Notes under the pieces: generated by a model
Seen by the model: the letters and a program-made list of their open reading frames with translations, nothing else
Told to the model about the DNA's origin: nothing
Databases searched by the model: none
Made by a program: the position numbers and the translations under genes
NCBI GenBank assembly: GCA_029817715.1
Contig: JARUPY010000538.1
Location: 6,696,001 to 6,760,000 of the forward strand
Length of the DNA stretch: 64,000 nucleotides
Direction of reading: 5' to 3'
Origin: Melastoma dodecandrum
Taxonomy: Eukaryota > Streptophyta > Magnoliopsida > Myrtales > Melastomataceae
Part shown: one piece after another, positions 1 through 12,330 of the stretch
Layout of the letters: each line of letters starts with the position of its first letter
Numbering within the stretch: the first letter of the stretch is position 1

Positions 1-787
1 CTGATCACCAATTAATTTGATCTGGAAATCTAATCAGGCTTGGAAAAATTGTTTAGGTTAAGCTATTGGATAGCGTAAGTTAGCGTCTCTTTAGAAAACG
101 GAGCTAATCCGTGAGAAGGATATGAATATACCAGATCACTTTAGGTAGCCATTTAGGGTTGACACACAATGGGTACCCACTAGTTAATTCCCTAGGAATA
201 TAGTGATTAGCTCGATACAGGAAATTCGTCCTTAGAGTACTCGGGAGAGGCATAAGGAGATAATCGAATCCTTGGTCAATACTTGAAAATTTGATAACTG
301 GAAAAAGGAAGGAACGATTTGATTAATTCGTTTGGGCAAGTTGATGGTTGTAGGCTTTTCTTATTTGATTGAATTATCATTTATTTTGCATTTTGTTTTC
401 AGTTTCGTCATCTTCTATCTTTGTTTACTTGACCTCAATATAGCTAAACGTGCAACCGCTAGGAATTTTTCTCTATTGATTCTATGTGGAAACGATCTCT
501 ACTTGCCCTATCTATGAGTTAGTTAGGTTCGTTAGAGTATTTTAATTTGCCACCTTCGACAAGCGTAATCAAATTTTGACGCCGCCGACGAGGAGTCAGT
601 TTTGAATTATACTATCAACACTTTTACCTATATGACATTCAAGTCGTTTAATTTTTACTTTTTACTTTTGTTAATTTTTCTATAAGGTGCATGCGACGAA
701 CTCGAACTACGAAAAATTTAACTTTTGATCCTGAGATCGAAATGACTTTTCATAGTGTTGGATCGTTTAGGAACACTAAGAGGAGGT
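1..787 (+). mobile_element. Athila/Tat-like gypsy remnant: LTR end, PBS, gag start
   Basis: A degenerate primer-binding site (TTGACGCCGCCGACGAGGA, 575-593) resembles the tRNA-Asp-type site TTGGCGCCG..GGGGA of Athila-class elements, so the sequence to its left is probably the end of a 5' LTR cut by the window edge. An ATG at 691 opens 32 codons reading MRRTRTTKNLTFDPEIEMTF and then a TGA. The block NLTFDPEIE looks like the conserved N-terminus of Athila/Tat gag proteins as I remember them. No further gag, protease or RT follows, so the element is broken. The call rests on two short motifs; the order PBS then gag start supports it. Confidence 0.42.
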
Positions 788-1582
788 GAATTAGTGTTTA
801 TAACTTTTTCGCCCTTTTCTCAGTGTAAGCGGAAGCGTACTGTAACTTAGCGGAGCGTTTCTCAAAATGAGATATGCTTCTCTAATACCGTTACGATTTT
901 GTCGAGTAGGTTTTCGTACGAGTGTTGCGCGATCGTAATGGACACAGTAGTTTATAGTGGTTCGGTCTTAATCGGCGTACCCCCACTTTCCATCAACAAG
1001 GTGATTCCACTATATAAAATAATGGGTGCAAAGTGCCCTTGCACTAGGCGTTTGGTTCTCAGAAAGTGAGATTTAGAATCCTGTACAATTGATGATCACT
1101 CCTGGCAACGGTCAGCTCCTCATACAGTGGACGTCCTCTCGTTTCCAGCAGAATGATACTTTTCCTCAGCAGTTGGTAGCTCAATGGATTCCACACAGAA
1201 TGTTGTCGCTCATATGTAAGCCTGTCTATCAAAGCACACAAACAACGTTATGTCAAAGTTTAAACCCTCAGATAATAATCTTTACAGTGACAGAAAGACT
1301 TCTCAGAGAGCAGCTTGTTTCTGATTCACAGTAGAGGATTGCTTCAGCACTTTTGTCGTTCAGCAGAGGATTTCCACACAGATCTTGTCTCTCCTGGAGA
1401 TGAGCCTATAATTGCTTAAGAGACAACCACGAAGTTGATCACACAGATCACCACAAAGACCACAAAGAGAAGAACCATAAAGACCACTAAGATTGGGTAT
1501 ACGTCCTACACTCAGTTCGGACGTGCACGGTTACCACAGCCGTGACTCACTGCACTGCACACCCAGTGCCTAGGGTGGAATT
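788..1582. other. Intergenic, no gene recognised
   Basis: I see no long reading frame or known domain. The stretch begins with AAGAGGAGGTGAATTAGTG (778-796), which resembles the purine-rich junctions at retroelement ends, so it may be further element debris. Confidence 0.4.
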
Positions 1583-1790
1583 TTCTACTCCGGCGGCTTC
1601 CACGCAACCTGCTCTACTATCCGTCCCCAGGAGTTCGAGACTTCTGCACAGCACCCCTGTGCTCGGGAGGACCTCTTTCCACTCCGGCGGCGTTCCCAAC
1701 TCCTGCTCTACCCTGCAGGCACGAGACTTCTGGCGCGCACCCGCAAGTGCGTGTCTAACTGCTCAAACTCCGTAGGTTCGAGACTTCCCT
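1583..1790 (+). repeat. Imperfect GC-rich tandem repeat (about 60-95 bp unit)
   Basis: ACTCCGGCGG occurs at 1587-1596 and 1681-1690. The word CGAGACTTC recurs at 1636, 1722 and 1779, with similar flanking text around the first two copies. The block is GC-rich in an AT-rich setting, like the transcribed leader of some LTR elements. No coding function is evident. Confidence 0.6.
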
Positions 1791-3897
1791 GCGAAGAGAC
1801 ACGACAAGAACGGCTTCTTGCCGATGGGTTAGCAACTGGTTACTGAATTCAGCACAGGTATTCACTTAGCTTCCCTCAGACAATTCGCCAGCCGCTCGTT
1901 AAACACACCGAGGACACCCAGTCCCTCTCACGACGATCGAAGGGTCTTCCCCGAGCCCCTTGACACTCTCACACGCAGCTTGCAAGAGAAAGAACCAGGA
2001 GACACTTAGCACCTTCCGTTCTCCGTCGACCTCAAAGCTTCACTCAGATCACTCAGGCTTTGGAACCACTGAGACGCACATAGGCATAGGATCTATCGTC
2101 CTTAGTCTGATTATAATGGAGAAGGAAGCACAGAAGACGTCCAGGCAATCTTCGAGATTTGTTGCCAAAATTGGCAGCCAGGACTCAGCGACGGTCTGCT
2201 CGACCGATCGCTGTGCTATGGAGAGTAAGTACCAACGGTAACTTTCCTCACTTATCTTAATCAAATAATTTATTTCTAATCTTTATAATATGATCATAAT
2301 CTTATCTGGTCGATTATGATTAATCAACAATATTTGATTAGATATTTCATCATGTTCCAGCGTAACACTGCTGCAGGATATCAGAAACATATTTTGTTTC
2401 TAAAAATAAACTTGAAATGCTAATATCACAATATTTAGTTACCTAAATCTTTATAATGAGATTATTAAACCACATTTAAATGAATTTGGACACTCAGACG
2501 AATAATCTGAGATAACCCAAAATAAAACGTGGGTATTGAAAATTTATTTTCATATTTTCAATATATATTCGTAATGTCAGAGCAACAACTTATTGTAACA
2601 TATAACAGTTACTAGCTGTGATTCAGCAACATATTGCTCAAGCTCATCACAAAGGATAAGCATGCAACTCATGAAACATTACTGCTGACCATCAGTAACG
2701 CGCTGCTTAAGTTCATCATCAAAATCATATTAACACATAGACTGGTTCGTGAGAGAGCTCGTGCACAACAAAGCAACGTGGATCGAAATATCATTCGTGG
2801 ACAACAAAATGAGGGTGAGCTGGATATTGATAACAGGCCGATGGTGGAGTTCACTTCAGCAAAACCGCATTTCAGCCGGTCATGTATTGTTACACCTGTA
2901 ATCCAAGTTCGAGACTACGAGATAAAAACATGGGTGATGCAAATGATTCAAGATTCAGTGATATTTTGAGGGTCACCAAGTGAGAATCCAAGTGAACATT
3001 TAACGTACAAAATTTTTATAAATAATCAAAGATGAATGTATGTAGACTCGGAATCATGTACTATAGTCGTACAAAATACCAAAACATCATCCGGTGCAAT
3101 TTCATGAAATAAATCGTTGGGGTATCACTGTATGCATTCACCCCCCAAGCAGACAATAATAAAATGTTTCGTCTCCTAATAATATCATTTCGCATGCATT
3201 CGGTCCATAAATGTACATAGAGGGCCAAAATGGCAACGCCAAATACAAAGCGTCTTCGAATACCAAATACACACAATCGGGAATACGTGGATACGATTTA
3301 ATCATGCATTATATTCGACATAATACGGTACGACACAGGTGCACCAATACACACTCATTCAGTCCATTGCCATAATCAAAATTGTATAAACCTTCAAATT
3401 TGTTTACATGTCTCTGTATTATTTCATCACGTGATTTCAGTAACATATAATGATTAATTTTGAATCTTTTAGAATAATCATATGTAATTTTGTTTCACGA
3501 ACTTACCCTCTCCTTTTTCGGAAATAATAAAGTATCAGCCTTTTAGTTTCTCGTTCCTTTATTATTTTATTTTTCTTCAAACAAAATAATAATAATATGA
3601 TATTTATATTCTAGTTGATACAATATTATCATATCTCTTTTTAATCTCATTCTCATTAAATATAACACTAATATCATATTATTATTATTATTTTAGTACG
3701 TTCTTTGGTTCTCTTTCCCATCGTAGTCTAGTAATCTTATATTATTATGGTCTGTCTTTTTAATATTTGTTCCTATAATTTTAATATAAAATTTTAAATG
3801 CACCGCATTCACAATTCATCGATACTTAAGTAAGTAGAAGCTTGAATTTGCTTAAAAAGGTCTCGAATTCGAAACTTTTTATATACAATCACGGCTA
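1791..3897. other. Intergenic DNA, AT-rich from 2240
   Basis: No protein family is recognised. From about 2240 to 3850 the sequence is very AT-rich with ATT/AAT runs (for example 3660-3700), typical of plant intergenic or old element DNA. Confidence 0.5.
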
Positions 3898-3923
3898 TCC
3901 TCGTCGAGCCAATTCGACGAGGA
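3898..3923. repeat. Perfect 10-bp inverted repeat, 6-base loop
   Basis: TCCTCGTCGA and TCGACGAGGA form a perfect stem around the loop GCCAAT. It is not followed by a T-run and no transcript is predicted around it, so its role is unknown. Confidence 0.7.
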
Positions 3924-4915
3924 CGAATGGCAGCAGAAGAAAGACGAAGGCAAGGACGTAGGACAAGTCATATGATGTTCAATCTTGTGTGCCGGTTTCC
4001 GAGCTCAGGACAGGACTATTGATCCCGGCGGCCTTTTAATCTATGTTCTTTCTTCTTCGTCCTAAATTTTTTTTTTTACCAATTCGCGATGCATGAAACG
4101 AAGTTTTGGATGCTTCATAATGGAAGCCTTGGACCCCCTCGTATCCCGCTGACCATAAATGATACAAAAAGACAATGGCCGAAAAACTGAAGAAGGCGGC
4201 AAACAGAATTAAAGAATGCAGTGGAATTAACGTGACATGAACATAATCAGAGGAGTATCGATGCCGATCCTACCCATTTGGGCTTAAGTCAATTAAGGAG
4301 AGAGCCCAATGCTACACGCGAGGAAAGTACAACTTGGGCCGACATCATGTAAATTCAGGGGGATTTGCTCGGTGAAACTTCCGAGGAAAAATCGTAAATA
4401 AATAATTTCATAATATCTAAAAGAAACAATATTTATAATGGAAAAAATTTAAACAAAAAAGAAATCGTACCGGGTATGGGCGATATTTTTATGGGCCAAT
4501 AAAAAAATTACCTTCCTGTTGATAGTGCCATGGGGATATTCATCTCAATGGTAGATGTGAGTGATTATTGGTTGGTGGGCGTGGTAGTGGGTGATAGATA
4601 TTATAATGCAATGATTATCTTATTATTTATTTTATTTTGATGATGGGTGGTTTGTTTGCTAAAACAGTCAAACTTGGCGAACTGTTTGACCCGTGAAGAA
4701 ACAACAACACATTGTTCGTGTGTTTACGTGTTCCAATTTATGGTCAACACACCACCACCACCACCCCCTACTTCTATCCCCCTCCTGCAACCACCTTTTT
4801 CCAAAACTTAATTTAAAAAACAATGACCTTAGTCGATTTTGGGTGGCGTAGTTAAAAAAGATAATACTTTCCGATGGTTAAGCACACGTCCCCCATGAGT
4901 TGAAAATCTCACCGA
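3924..4915. other. Upstream region of the P450 gene
   Basis: Non-coding as far as can be seen. It includes a run of CAC triplets near 4752-4765 and pyrimidine-rich DNA at 4766-4800, and presumably contains distal promoter sequence for the P450 gene. No specific transcription-factor site is claimed. Confidence 0.4.
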
Positions 4916-4938
4916 TTTTTTTTTTTTTTTTTTTTTTT
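4916..4938 (+). repeat. (T)23 homopolymer
   Basis: Twenty-three consecutive T residues lie 43 bp upstream of the TATA box of the P450 gene. The tract may be length-polymorphic. Confidence 0.9.
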
Positions 4939-4981
4939 GGAAATCCTCTTCGTTACAAGACAATTCCCTCCCTTGGTTGGG

Positions 4982-4989
4982 TATAAATA
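4982..4989 (+). promoter_or_regulatory. TATA box of the P450 gene
   Basis: TATAAATA sits 77 bp before the ATG at 5059, leaving room for a short 5' leader of roughly 45 nt. Sequence match and spacing are typical for a plant TATA promoter; transcription itself is inferred. Confidence 0.65.
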
Positions 4990-5058
4990 CTAGACCCCCT
5001 AACCAAAGAGGTTTCATGTAATCAGAAAAAAGAAGATCCACCGAAAGGGAAGACAAAA

Positions 5059-6661
5059 ATGGAGCACCTCTACCTCACCCTCCTCCTCCTCTTCGTCTCC
5101 GCGGTTGCCGCCTCAATGTTCATCTTGTTCTACAAGCACCGGACCAGTTACACGTCCCCGAACCTCCCCCCTGGCGGCATCGGCTACCCTGTGGTAGGCG
5201 AGACCCTCTCGTTCCTCTCCACCGGCTGGAAGGGCCACCCGGAGAGGTTCGTCTTCGACAGGATCAGCCGCTACTCTTCCCTGGTCTTCAAGACCTGCAT
5301 CCTCGGGGAGCCAGCGGCTGTGTTCTGTGGCTCTGCCGGGAACAAGTTCCTGTTCTCGAATGAGAACAAGCATGTAGTTGCGTGGTGGCCGAACTCTGTC
5401 AACAAGGTGTTCCCCTCATCCACTCAGACATCGTCCAAGGAGGAGGCTATTAAGATGAGGAAGATGCTCCCCCAGTTCTTCAAGCCGGAGGCGCTCCAGC
5501 GGTACATCGGGATGATGGACGAGATTGCCCACAGGCACTTTGCAATGGGGTGGGAGGGGAAAGGCCAGGTGACAGTGTTCCCCCTCGCGAAAAGCTACAC
5601 GTTCTGGCTCGCCAGCAAGGTTTTCATCAGCGTGGAGGACCCCGAGCACGTGGAGAGGCTTGGGAAACCATTCCACCTCATCGCCTCTGGGATCATCTCC
5701 ATCCCCATCGACCTCCCCGGCACTCCCTTCAACCGTGCCATCAAGGCTTCCAACTTCATAAGGAAGGAGCTCGGGTTGATCATCAAGCAGAGGAAGATCG
5801 ACCTGGCCGAGGGGAGAGCGTCGGCCACACAGGACATACTGTCCCACATGCTCCTCGCGACGGACGAAGATGGGAAGCACATGAAGGAGATGGACATCGC
5901 CGACAAGATCCTTGGCCTGCTTATCGGTGGCCACGATACGGCCAGTGCAGCTTGCACCTTCATCGTCAAGTATCTCGCCGAGCTTCCCGAAATCTACGAA
6001 CGAGTCTATGAAGGTAGGCCGTTACCTCTTTTCCTCATCACCCATCCCCTTCAAAATGATTATAATCATTAAAAAACGGTGATCTTTCGTGGAATCAGAG
6101 CAAATGGCGATCGCTCAATCGAAAGCCCCAGGGGAGTTGCTGAACTGGGCTGACATCCAGAAGATGAGGTACTCGTGGAACGTAGCATGCGAGGTGATGA
6201 GGCTAGCATCTCCACTCCAAGGCGCGTTCCGTGAAGCACTTCACGATTTCTCCTTCAACGGTTTCACGATCCCGAAAGGCTGGAAGGTTTGGGACCGCTC
6301 CCTTGCAAATCAACAACTCATTAAAACAAGGCCAGGGTACATAAAAACTCAATGCTTCTCTTTGCAGATATATTGGAGCACGAACTCCACCCACAAGAGC
6401 GCGGAGTACTTCCCAGAGCCGGAGAAGTTCGACCCGTCAAGGTTCGAAGGGAACGGTCCGGCCCCTTACACTTATGTCCCGTTCGGGGGAGGGCCGAGGA
6501 TGTGCCCGGGGAAAGAGTACGCGAGGCTGGAGATCCTGGTGTTCATGCACAACCTGATGAAGAGGTTCAGGTGGGAGAAACTGATACCGGACGAGAAGAT
6601 CGTGGTCAACCCGATGCCGATGCCGGCCAAGGGACTCCCAGTTCGTCTCTACGCCCACTGA
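5059..6661 (+). CDS. CYP716A: Cytochrome P450, CYP716 family (triterpene oxidase type)
   Basis: Three exons: 5059-6013, 6099-6286, 6368-6661 (955, 188 and 294 nt), joined by GT-AG introns of 85 and 81 bp; phases agree and give 478 aa, the usual CYP716 length. Visible features are an N-terminal membrane anchor (about residues 3-25), a proline-rich hinge ([14 protein letters not shown]), the I-helix oxygen-binding motif GGHDT (290-294), K-helix ExxR (350-353), FDPSRF (402-407) and haem loop [11 protein letters not shown] with Cys427. Family knowledge: CYP716A enzymes are ER-bound monooxygenases that use a P450 reductase and often oxidise C-28 of amyrin or lupeol to triterpene acids. The substrate here is inferred from family only; other CYP716 members hydroxylate other carbons. 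The exons are GC-rich against AT-rich flanks. No frameshift or missing key residue is seen. No other triterpene gene is present in the window. Confidence 0.93.
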
Positions 6662-8012
6662 TTAATCATAGCGTGCCACTCCCTTCCCTTGCCTTCCCTG
6701 TGATATTATTACACACTAAAAAAATAAGGATTTTCATCAGTAAATTTAAGTTTACTCTTCTTCGTCCTTTTGGGTCCAAATCCCAAATATACCTTGTTGA
6801 ATTGTTGAAGCTTGCTACTGTTGGGAATGAAACGAAACGTAGTATTTCCTCGTCAATATTGTGTAAAAGATACATCCCTCGGACAAAATATACACACGTA
6901 TCAGGGCTAAAGAAAGAGTAATCATGTGATTTTCTATAAACATAATTAAATGAATTCAATGGGTAGATGGTGGGGGCGGTAACTGTGGTTCGTACCCTTT
7001 CTTTTTTTTTTTTTGGCTGACAAATCAACAAGGAATAATAATTTCAGACCCGCCAATGTCGGGATAATGACGACGACGACGATGATAGTGATAAATAATT
7101 AAATGGATCTTGTTGACAATTGGTTGGGGTGAAGAAGGAACGCAACGCGAGGAATTTATTGTTAATATATAAGAATAGATCGTATTAAACGGTGAGTAAA
7201 TATCCCCCAGCTAGCTGTTAGTCCAAAAGAAGGGAATCAATGTGAAGAGGGTTTTTTTATTATTTTTACAAATGGCAGGGGGGAAGAAACCTCATCGACA
7301 ACTAACGTTACACCCGAACGAACAACTAGAATTGACATGTCGACTCCAACCCCTCACTCTCTACAAGACCTTTAGAAAAAAAATGAAAATTTCTCCCATC
7401 TTCCCTTGGTGGCTTTTACACAGGATTATATCCCTTTTCGTGTATTTGTTGAGAGATTCAACCAATGCCACGCCCATTACTCCATCTCCTGACAGTGTTG
7501 GGCCAAAGGAGTAGTTATGTTATGACTTGCTCGTGCTCATTCAAATCCTCTTACATTAGTAGTAGTGAAAGTCTAATGTCCCTCGAGGGCCTCGTGGTCC
7601 ATGTGGATTTGTGCCCCCACTCTAAAACTATTATCATTGACTTGGTTAATCATTAGGTTAATTCTCTTACGCGGCTCTCATCAGCAATGATTATTAGCAA
7701 CATTATTAAGATTTGAGAATGTCTCATGTCCAATTCCCACGTCCTTTGATGATGGGACACTTTTTTTTAGCAATGGTAGTGGTGGTGATGGTGATGAGGT
7801 GGTATTGTCATGACATGATAGCAGCCGTCTGCCATGGAATGGAATGTGGAGAAATGAAAAGTCAAACTAACTCTTTTAACCGTAATTAAATGAACTAAAC
7901 ATAATTATACGTGACTCGACCATAAATTTTTTAGTTTGTATCCCCCACTTACATATTACGTACTCATTCGTGCTCTATTAGGAAATTTGAAAGGAGAAAA
8001 TGAAGCGTCTCG
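6662..8012. other. Downstream intergenic region
   Basis: Contains the 3' flank of the P450 gene (possible poly(A) signal AATAAG near 6723) and a short GAC/GAT microsatellite at about 7067-7085. No further gene is recognised. Confidence 0.5.
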
Positions 8013-8020
8013 GGTTGGGT

Positions 8021-8994
8021 TAGGGATGGCAAAACAGGTAGACGGATCGTGTTCGTGTCCAGACACGACACGAAATACGTCGATCCAAATACGATCCGTT
8101 AAGAATTTCGTGTTATCAAAGTAAATTCAAACACGAACCTTTTTGTAATGGGTAGACACGAAACGATCCGTTAGACACAAAATAATTTAGTATAAAATAG
8201 ATATAATATCTGAATTATATAATAATTCAACGAGAAAAAACTAGAACAAATCCATGAAAATCCCTCGATAAAATTATGAAAATGAATATTTTGGTGTTCA
8301 AATTAATATAACAAAAATAACTTTGAATGTATATTATGATCGTGCACTTGTAGACGGATTTCCACTTCCAGCAAAAAATTCGTGCTCATATATTACAAAA
8401 TAAAATTATAAAAATAATCATCACATAAAGAACTTATCTAATCAATATTTGTTGAACCTTTAGATTGAGGAATGTCTTCATTATCTACATATAACCTAAC
8501 AATATTTTCCGTAAGTTCATCAAGTTGTAGATGTTCGACATGTGCAGTTTATGAAATAAGAAATAAACGTACGATTGAAACAAACTATGATGTATTTATT
8601 CCATTTGAGTGAGAGTATCTATTTTGTGATCTATTAATTAAAAATTAAATATTTTGGCCAAAATAAATGTTCCCTTCCAATTTATAATCCAACTTTTAGA
8701 ACAAAGAAGTGGATGACTTTAGATTTGGGAAGACGAAAACCTAGTATTTGGGGAAGGAAAATACCTAACGTGGGATACATTTTAATTGGCATATGTTGAA
8801 AAACCTTTTTATTAAAAATAGTCTAGCGGGTCTTAACGAATAGTAACGGGAAAGAGGCACATGACCCAAAACAAATCTGTTATCACATCAGGCAAAACGG
8901 GCTGACACGATAACGATACAAACCCATTAAAGTTAAATTCATACAATAAAATTAAGGATTGTGTTTGTGTCATGTCCAAAATTGGGACCCCTTA
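8021..8994. mobile_element. Non-autonomous hAT element (974 bp)
   Basis: The left end reads TAGGGATGGCAAAA and the right end reads (reverse complement) TAAGGGGTCCCAATTT, both like hAT termini of the TAGGG(G)TGGCAA type. Flanking 8-bp words GGTTGGGT (8013-8020) and AGTTGAGT (8995-9002) match at six of eight positions, as expected for an aged hAT target duplication. Subterminal regions carry repeated GACACG/CGTGTC words in opposite orientations. No transposase is encoded, so movement would have needed an enzyme supplied from elsewhere. Confidence 0.68.
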
Positions 8995-9002
8995 AGTTGA
9001 GT

Positions 9003-10108
9003 AGATGGATTTTCGTCTTAAAACAGAAACTAGAATACTTCTATCTTTTTACAGGAAACAAAAACTCGAATACACTCGTGGGGTTATTTGATCTGATGGA
9101 ATCTGGAATTGAATGAAATGGAAGTCCGAAGAAATTTCATTCCATCCGAATGCATGAACGAATCCAAGCATTCATTCGTTTCAATTGGTCTTAATTCTTA
9201 CGGAATATAATCTTCTTTCCATTCTATCTCATCCATCTTCCGCGAACTAAATACACCCTTAAATCGTCTCTAATTGGCCCTCAACAAAACTTATTAGTAT
9301 AATAAATAATAGAATGGGTAGCCGGCCAATGCGGGGGATGATTGAGCCATGTGCCTTTAGAAAAGGGTAGAGAGAGAGAGCCAACACCGTTTACCATCCA
9401 CTTCGCCTGGTCCATTGCTCCGAGGATGAGAGGGGCGATCCGAATTTACATATATATTCCCTGTATTCACGGGTCAAACAATTAAGAACCAAAAAAAAAA
9501 AAAAAAAAAGAGTCGATGAAAGCGGATTAAAATATAAATCAAGCGTGACATGTCGTTAAATTAAATAATATAAAATATCCAAACATCATTTAGAAAACTT
9601 AGGTGGATATTAAACAAATCTCTATTTCTTCACATTAATTTTTCCCTTCTTTTTACGATATTATAAACCTCTAAAAATTAAATTAATATCCGGAATTAAC
9701 ACTACGGTCAATTTAAGGCACTCTCCTCTCTATGGACTTCTTTTTAACATGGCTGGCCTTTCTTGACACTTAAACCCCAATTTTATTAAACTTCCCAATG
9801 TCTCGACTCTCAATTACCACTCGGTAATACTTTATGTTATATTTTATATTACATAGAAATATGAAATGTCGTAGCACTTCAATTGTGTGTATACAAATCC
9901 CTTAGTCACAACCCATTCACTTGCAAAAGTGAGTACAAAATCTTGGTTGAAAGCTTCAGCGCTTTCTGTGACTCAGTAGTGGGTTGCGCTTTCTGTGGAT
10001 CTGGGATCAGGCTCAATGACGTTATCCTCCACGTGTTTAGACGTCTTCTAATGGGCTTCTCTTTTTGTATTTTCAATATAACCCGTAAAACAAAAATATC
10101 GTCTATAG
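9003..10108. other. Intergenic with simple repeats
   Basis: Holds a short (AG)n run at about 9369-9380 and (A)19 at 9491-9509. No gene is recognised. Confidence 0.5.
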
Positions 10109-10560
10109 GAGGTTACCAGTCCCTCACCCCTTGCGCCTGCTACAGACTCCTTCTCTTATACTTGTTATACGCTGACTCGCCAGCCAACAACTTTCTCCCA
10201 GGTCCCGCTGCACGCAGCCCGACGTTACGGACAACTTTCCGGCCAAGTCCTTCATATCCGCAGTCACCGATACCAACGGAGTGGCTTCATCAAGGTACAC
10301 CTACTGCAAACAAAACAAACAAACAAGATAACCACCTACATAAGGTTGTTAGTCCCGGATCGCTTACGCCAGCAACGGACGCCTTCGCTCTGAACAACTA
10401 TGTACGCCGAGTCGCCAACCAACAACCCTTCTCCCCAGGCCCTGTTGCACGCAGTCCGACGTCGAGTCCCTCGGATCTGTAACCATCAGCGTCTATGGAG
10501 CGGCTTCATCGACGTTGAACTTACTGTAGTTACCTCCAGTGAGAGCGCTCGCCTGGGAAC
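10109..10560 (+). repeat. Direct tandem duplication, about 235-bp unit
   Basis: Text around CGCCAGCCAACAAC (near 10178) recurs as CGCCAACCAACAAC (near 10413), followed in both copies by CCCAGG, a GCACGCAG block, CCGACGT and later GCGGCTTCATC or GTGGCTTCATC. The copies are imperfect. The block is GC-rich like the 1583-1790 repeat and may be an LTR leader. A reading frame crosses it, but the duplication and lack of any domain argue against a gene. Confidence 0.65.
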
Positions 10561-11469
10561 TCCATCCTGCACACTCCACACACACGTTAAACACCACAAT
10601 AATGCTGCAAGAGTGCCAAGACTTACCACGGTCTGGTTTTCACTTGAAATCTCTCGGCATTATTTTTATGTTTTCATTTTAAAACTAGCTCCAACTTATT
10701 GTTATTAAGGAATTTTATTTTATTAAAAATAAAATACGACTAGATGCATTCTCATAATGCATGAATCAATTGGGAACAATCTCTAACTGATCTAGTATCA
10801 ATCGGATTCTCCAATCCCAAGATAACATATTATAGAAGGTTGGGGACTGATTGGATTAACGACTTTCTATCGTTGAAAGGAAATAATAGTTAATTTTCAA
10901 CTTGAGAAATCATATCATTAAATAGTGCATATATCCATTATGGACTATCCAAAACTGATTTAACGTCAATTGCATATTTCAATCCAAAGATAGAACGGAG
11001 GTTTGGTCTAGTCAGATTATCGACCTCCTATTGTTGGAAATACTTGATGATTTAATTCCAAAATAGATTTATTCATTTTAGACAAGTTAAATATTGAATC
11101 TAGACGTAATGCATACGATTATTGGATATTTCTTATTAACATTTTATCCTCACATAAGGTTAATAAGAAATTCCCATATTTAATAATATAATTATCGAAA
11201 ATCAGAAAATTATATTATTTTCAACTTTTTATGATTTGTCTTATCGAATAATAAGTTAATATTAATTCAAATAATATTTCGAGGAATATGCTTCATTTAG
11301 ATTAACAAGATAATTAAAAACTAATTAATTATTAAAATATCTAATTATAGCAATATTTTTAATCATATAGTTTGATATGAAATGATCATTAAAAGATGTA
11401 GAAATTTTTTGTGATATATTTTTTTTAATTTTAGGAAGTATATCTTAGTTATAAAAGGTTACTGTCGTC
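10561..11469. other. AT-rich intergenic DNA
   Basis: Very AT-rich, with repeated phrases such as TTATTAACATTTTATCC and AATATAATTATCG; probably old element sequence. Nothing coding is recognised. Confidence 0.45.
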
Positions 11470-12330
11470 AAGCTTCTGAAGATTAGATGAACCTACTGTG
11501 GAGTTGTTGCACATACTAGGAGATATTTGAGTGGATTTAAAGTGTTTTGCAAAAAAAGTGTTTCCTTCTAATTCTCATATTTATATACCGAAATGGTTAC
11601 ATGCTCCTCTATTTCAGGGAGGAGTATAACAATCTAGACTCGACAACAGAGAGTGTCATTACACTTAACCTATCATATAGGAAAAATGTCCTTATTATTT
11701 GCCTTCATTTTCCAAGATGGTTTATGTATCCACCTTCAAGTGGGGTTCATGAATTTTCATTTCCTTGAAGATCAACTTTCTTCAATGTGATTGGGATCAC
11801 AAATTACCATTTTCAACACTCCCCTTAATTTGTGATCTTCAAGTAGTCTTTGAAAGTTTCAAACTTCTAGAAAGGTGCCGCCTTAGATAGACATCTGCTG
11901 GTTGATCATGGGTGCTGATAAACTCTAGAAGAATATCTTCTCTGATGAAATGATGACGAAGTTTTATGTGCTTCGACCTTACATGAAAGACCGAATTCTT
12001 GATAATCACAATTGCAGATTGGTTGTCACATATGATTATTGCAGGCTCGTCCACCTTTTGTTGTAGCTTGAGGAGCAACCTTGTAAGCTATCAAACTTCT
12101 CTTGCTGCCTCATTTGTTGTGGTATTGCATATGAGAGAGCAATGATGGTTTGGTTATTTGAACTCCATGAAATGAACTTTCTTCTGGTCTTCCTTATGCA
12201 TAGCCTCTACCTTTGCTATGAGACCTGCCGCTATATTCTCTACTATAAAACCGTTTGTTATTTTCAGAATGTTTTTGTTTCTTTCAAAAACGTTTAGCTT
12301 TGCTTAAAATACTTGCTTCACTATGGATTA
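11470..12330 (-). mobile_element. Ty1/copia 3' LTR with RNase H tail (deletion derivative)
   Basis: On the minus strand, 12078-11839 encodes a copia RNase H C-terminus (IIICDNQSAIVI, HVRSKHIKLRHHFIRE, a degraded DQPADV for QLADI). It ends in a polypurine tract (AAGGGGAG) and runs into an LTR starting TGTTGAAAAT at 11818 (reading leftward). The LTR matches the copy at 14039-14489 until about 11470, where similarity stops, so its far end is lost. Upstream (12100-12330) the minus strand reads as gag-like text (KKVHFMEFK) joined directly to RNase H, so most of pol is deleted. Confidence 0.62.

Noticed and set aside
5416..5934. 172-codon minus-strand frame opposite the P450
   Set aside because: Shadow of the GC-rich P450 exon; no independent motif.
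9883..10482. 199-codon plus-strand frame
   Set aside because: Covers the tandem duplication, contains no recognised domain and lacks gene context.
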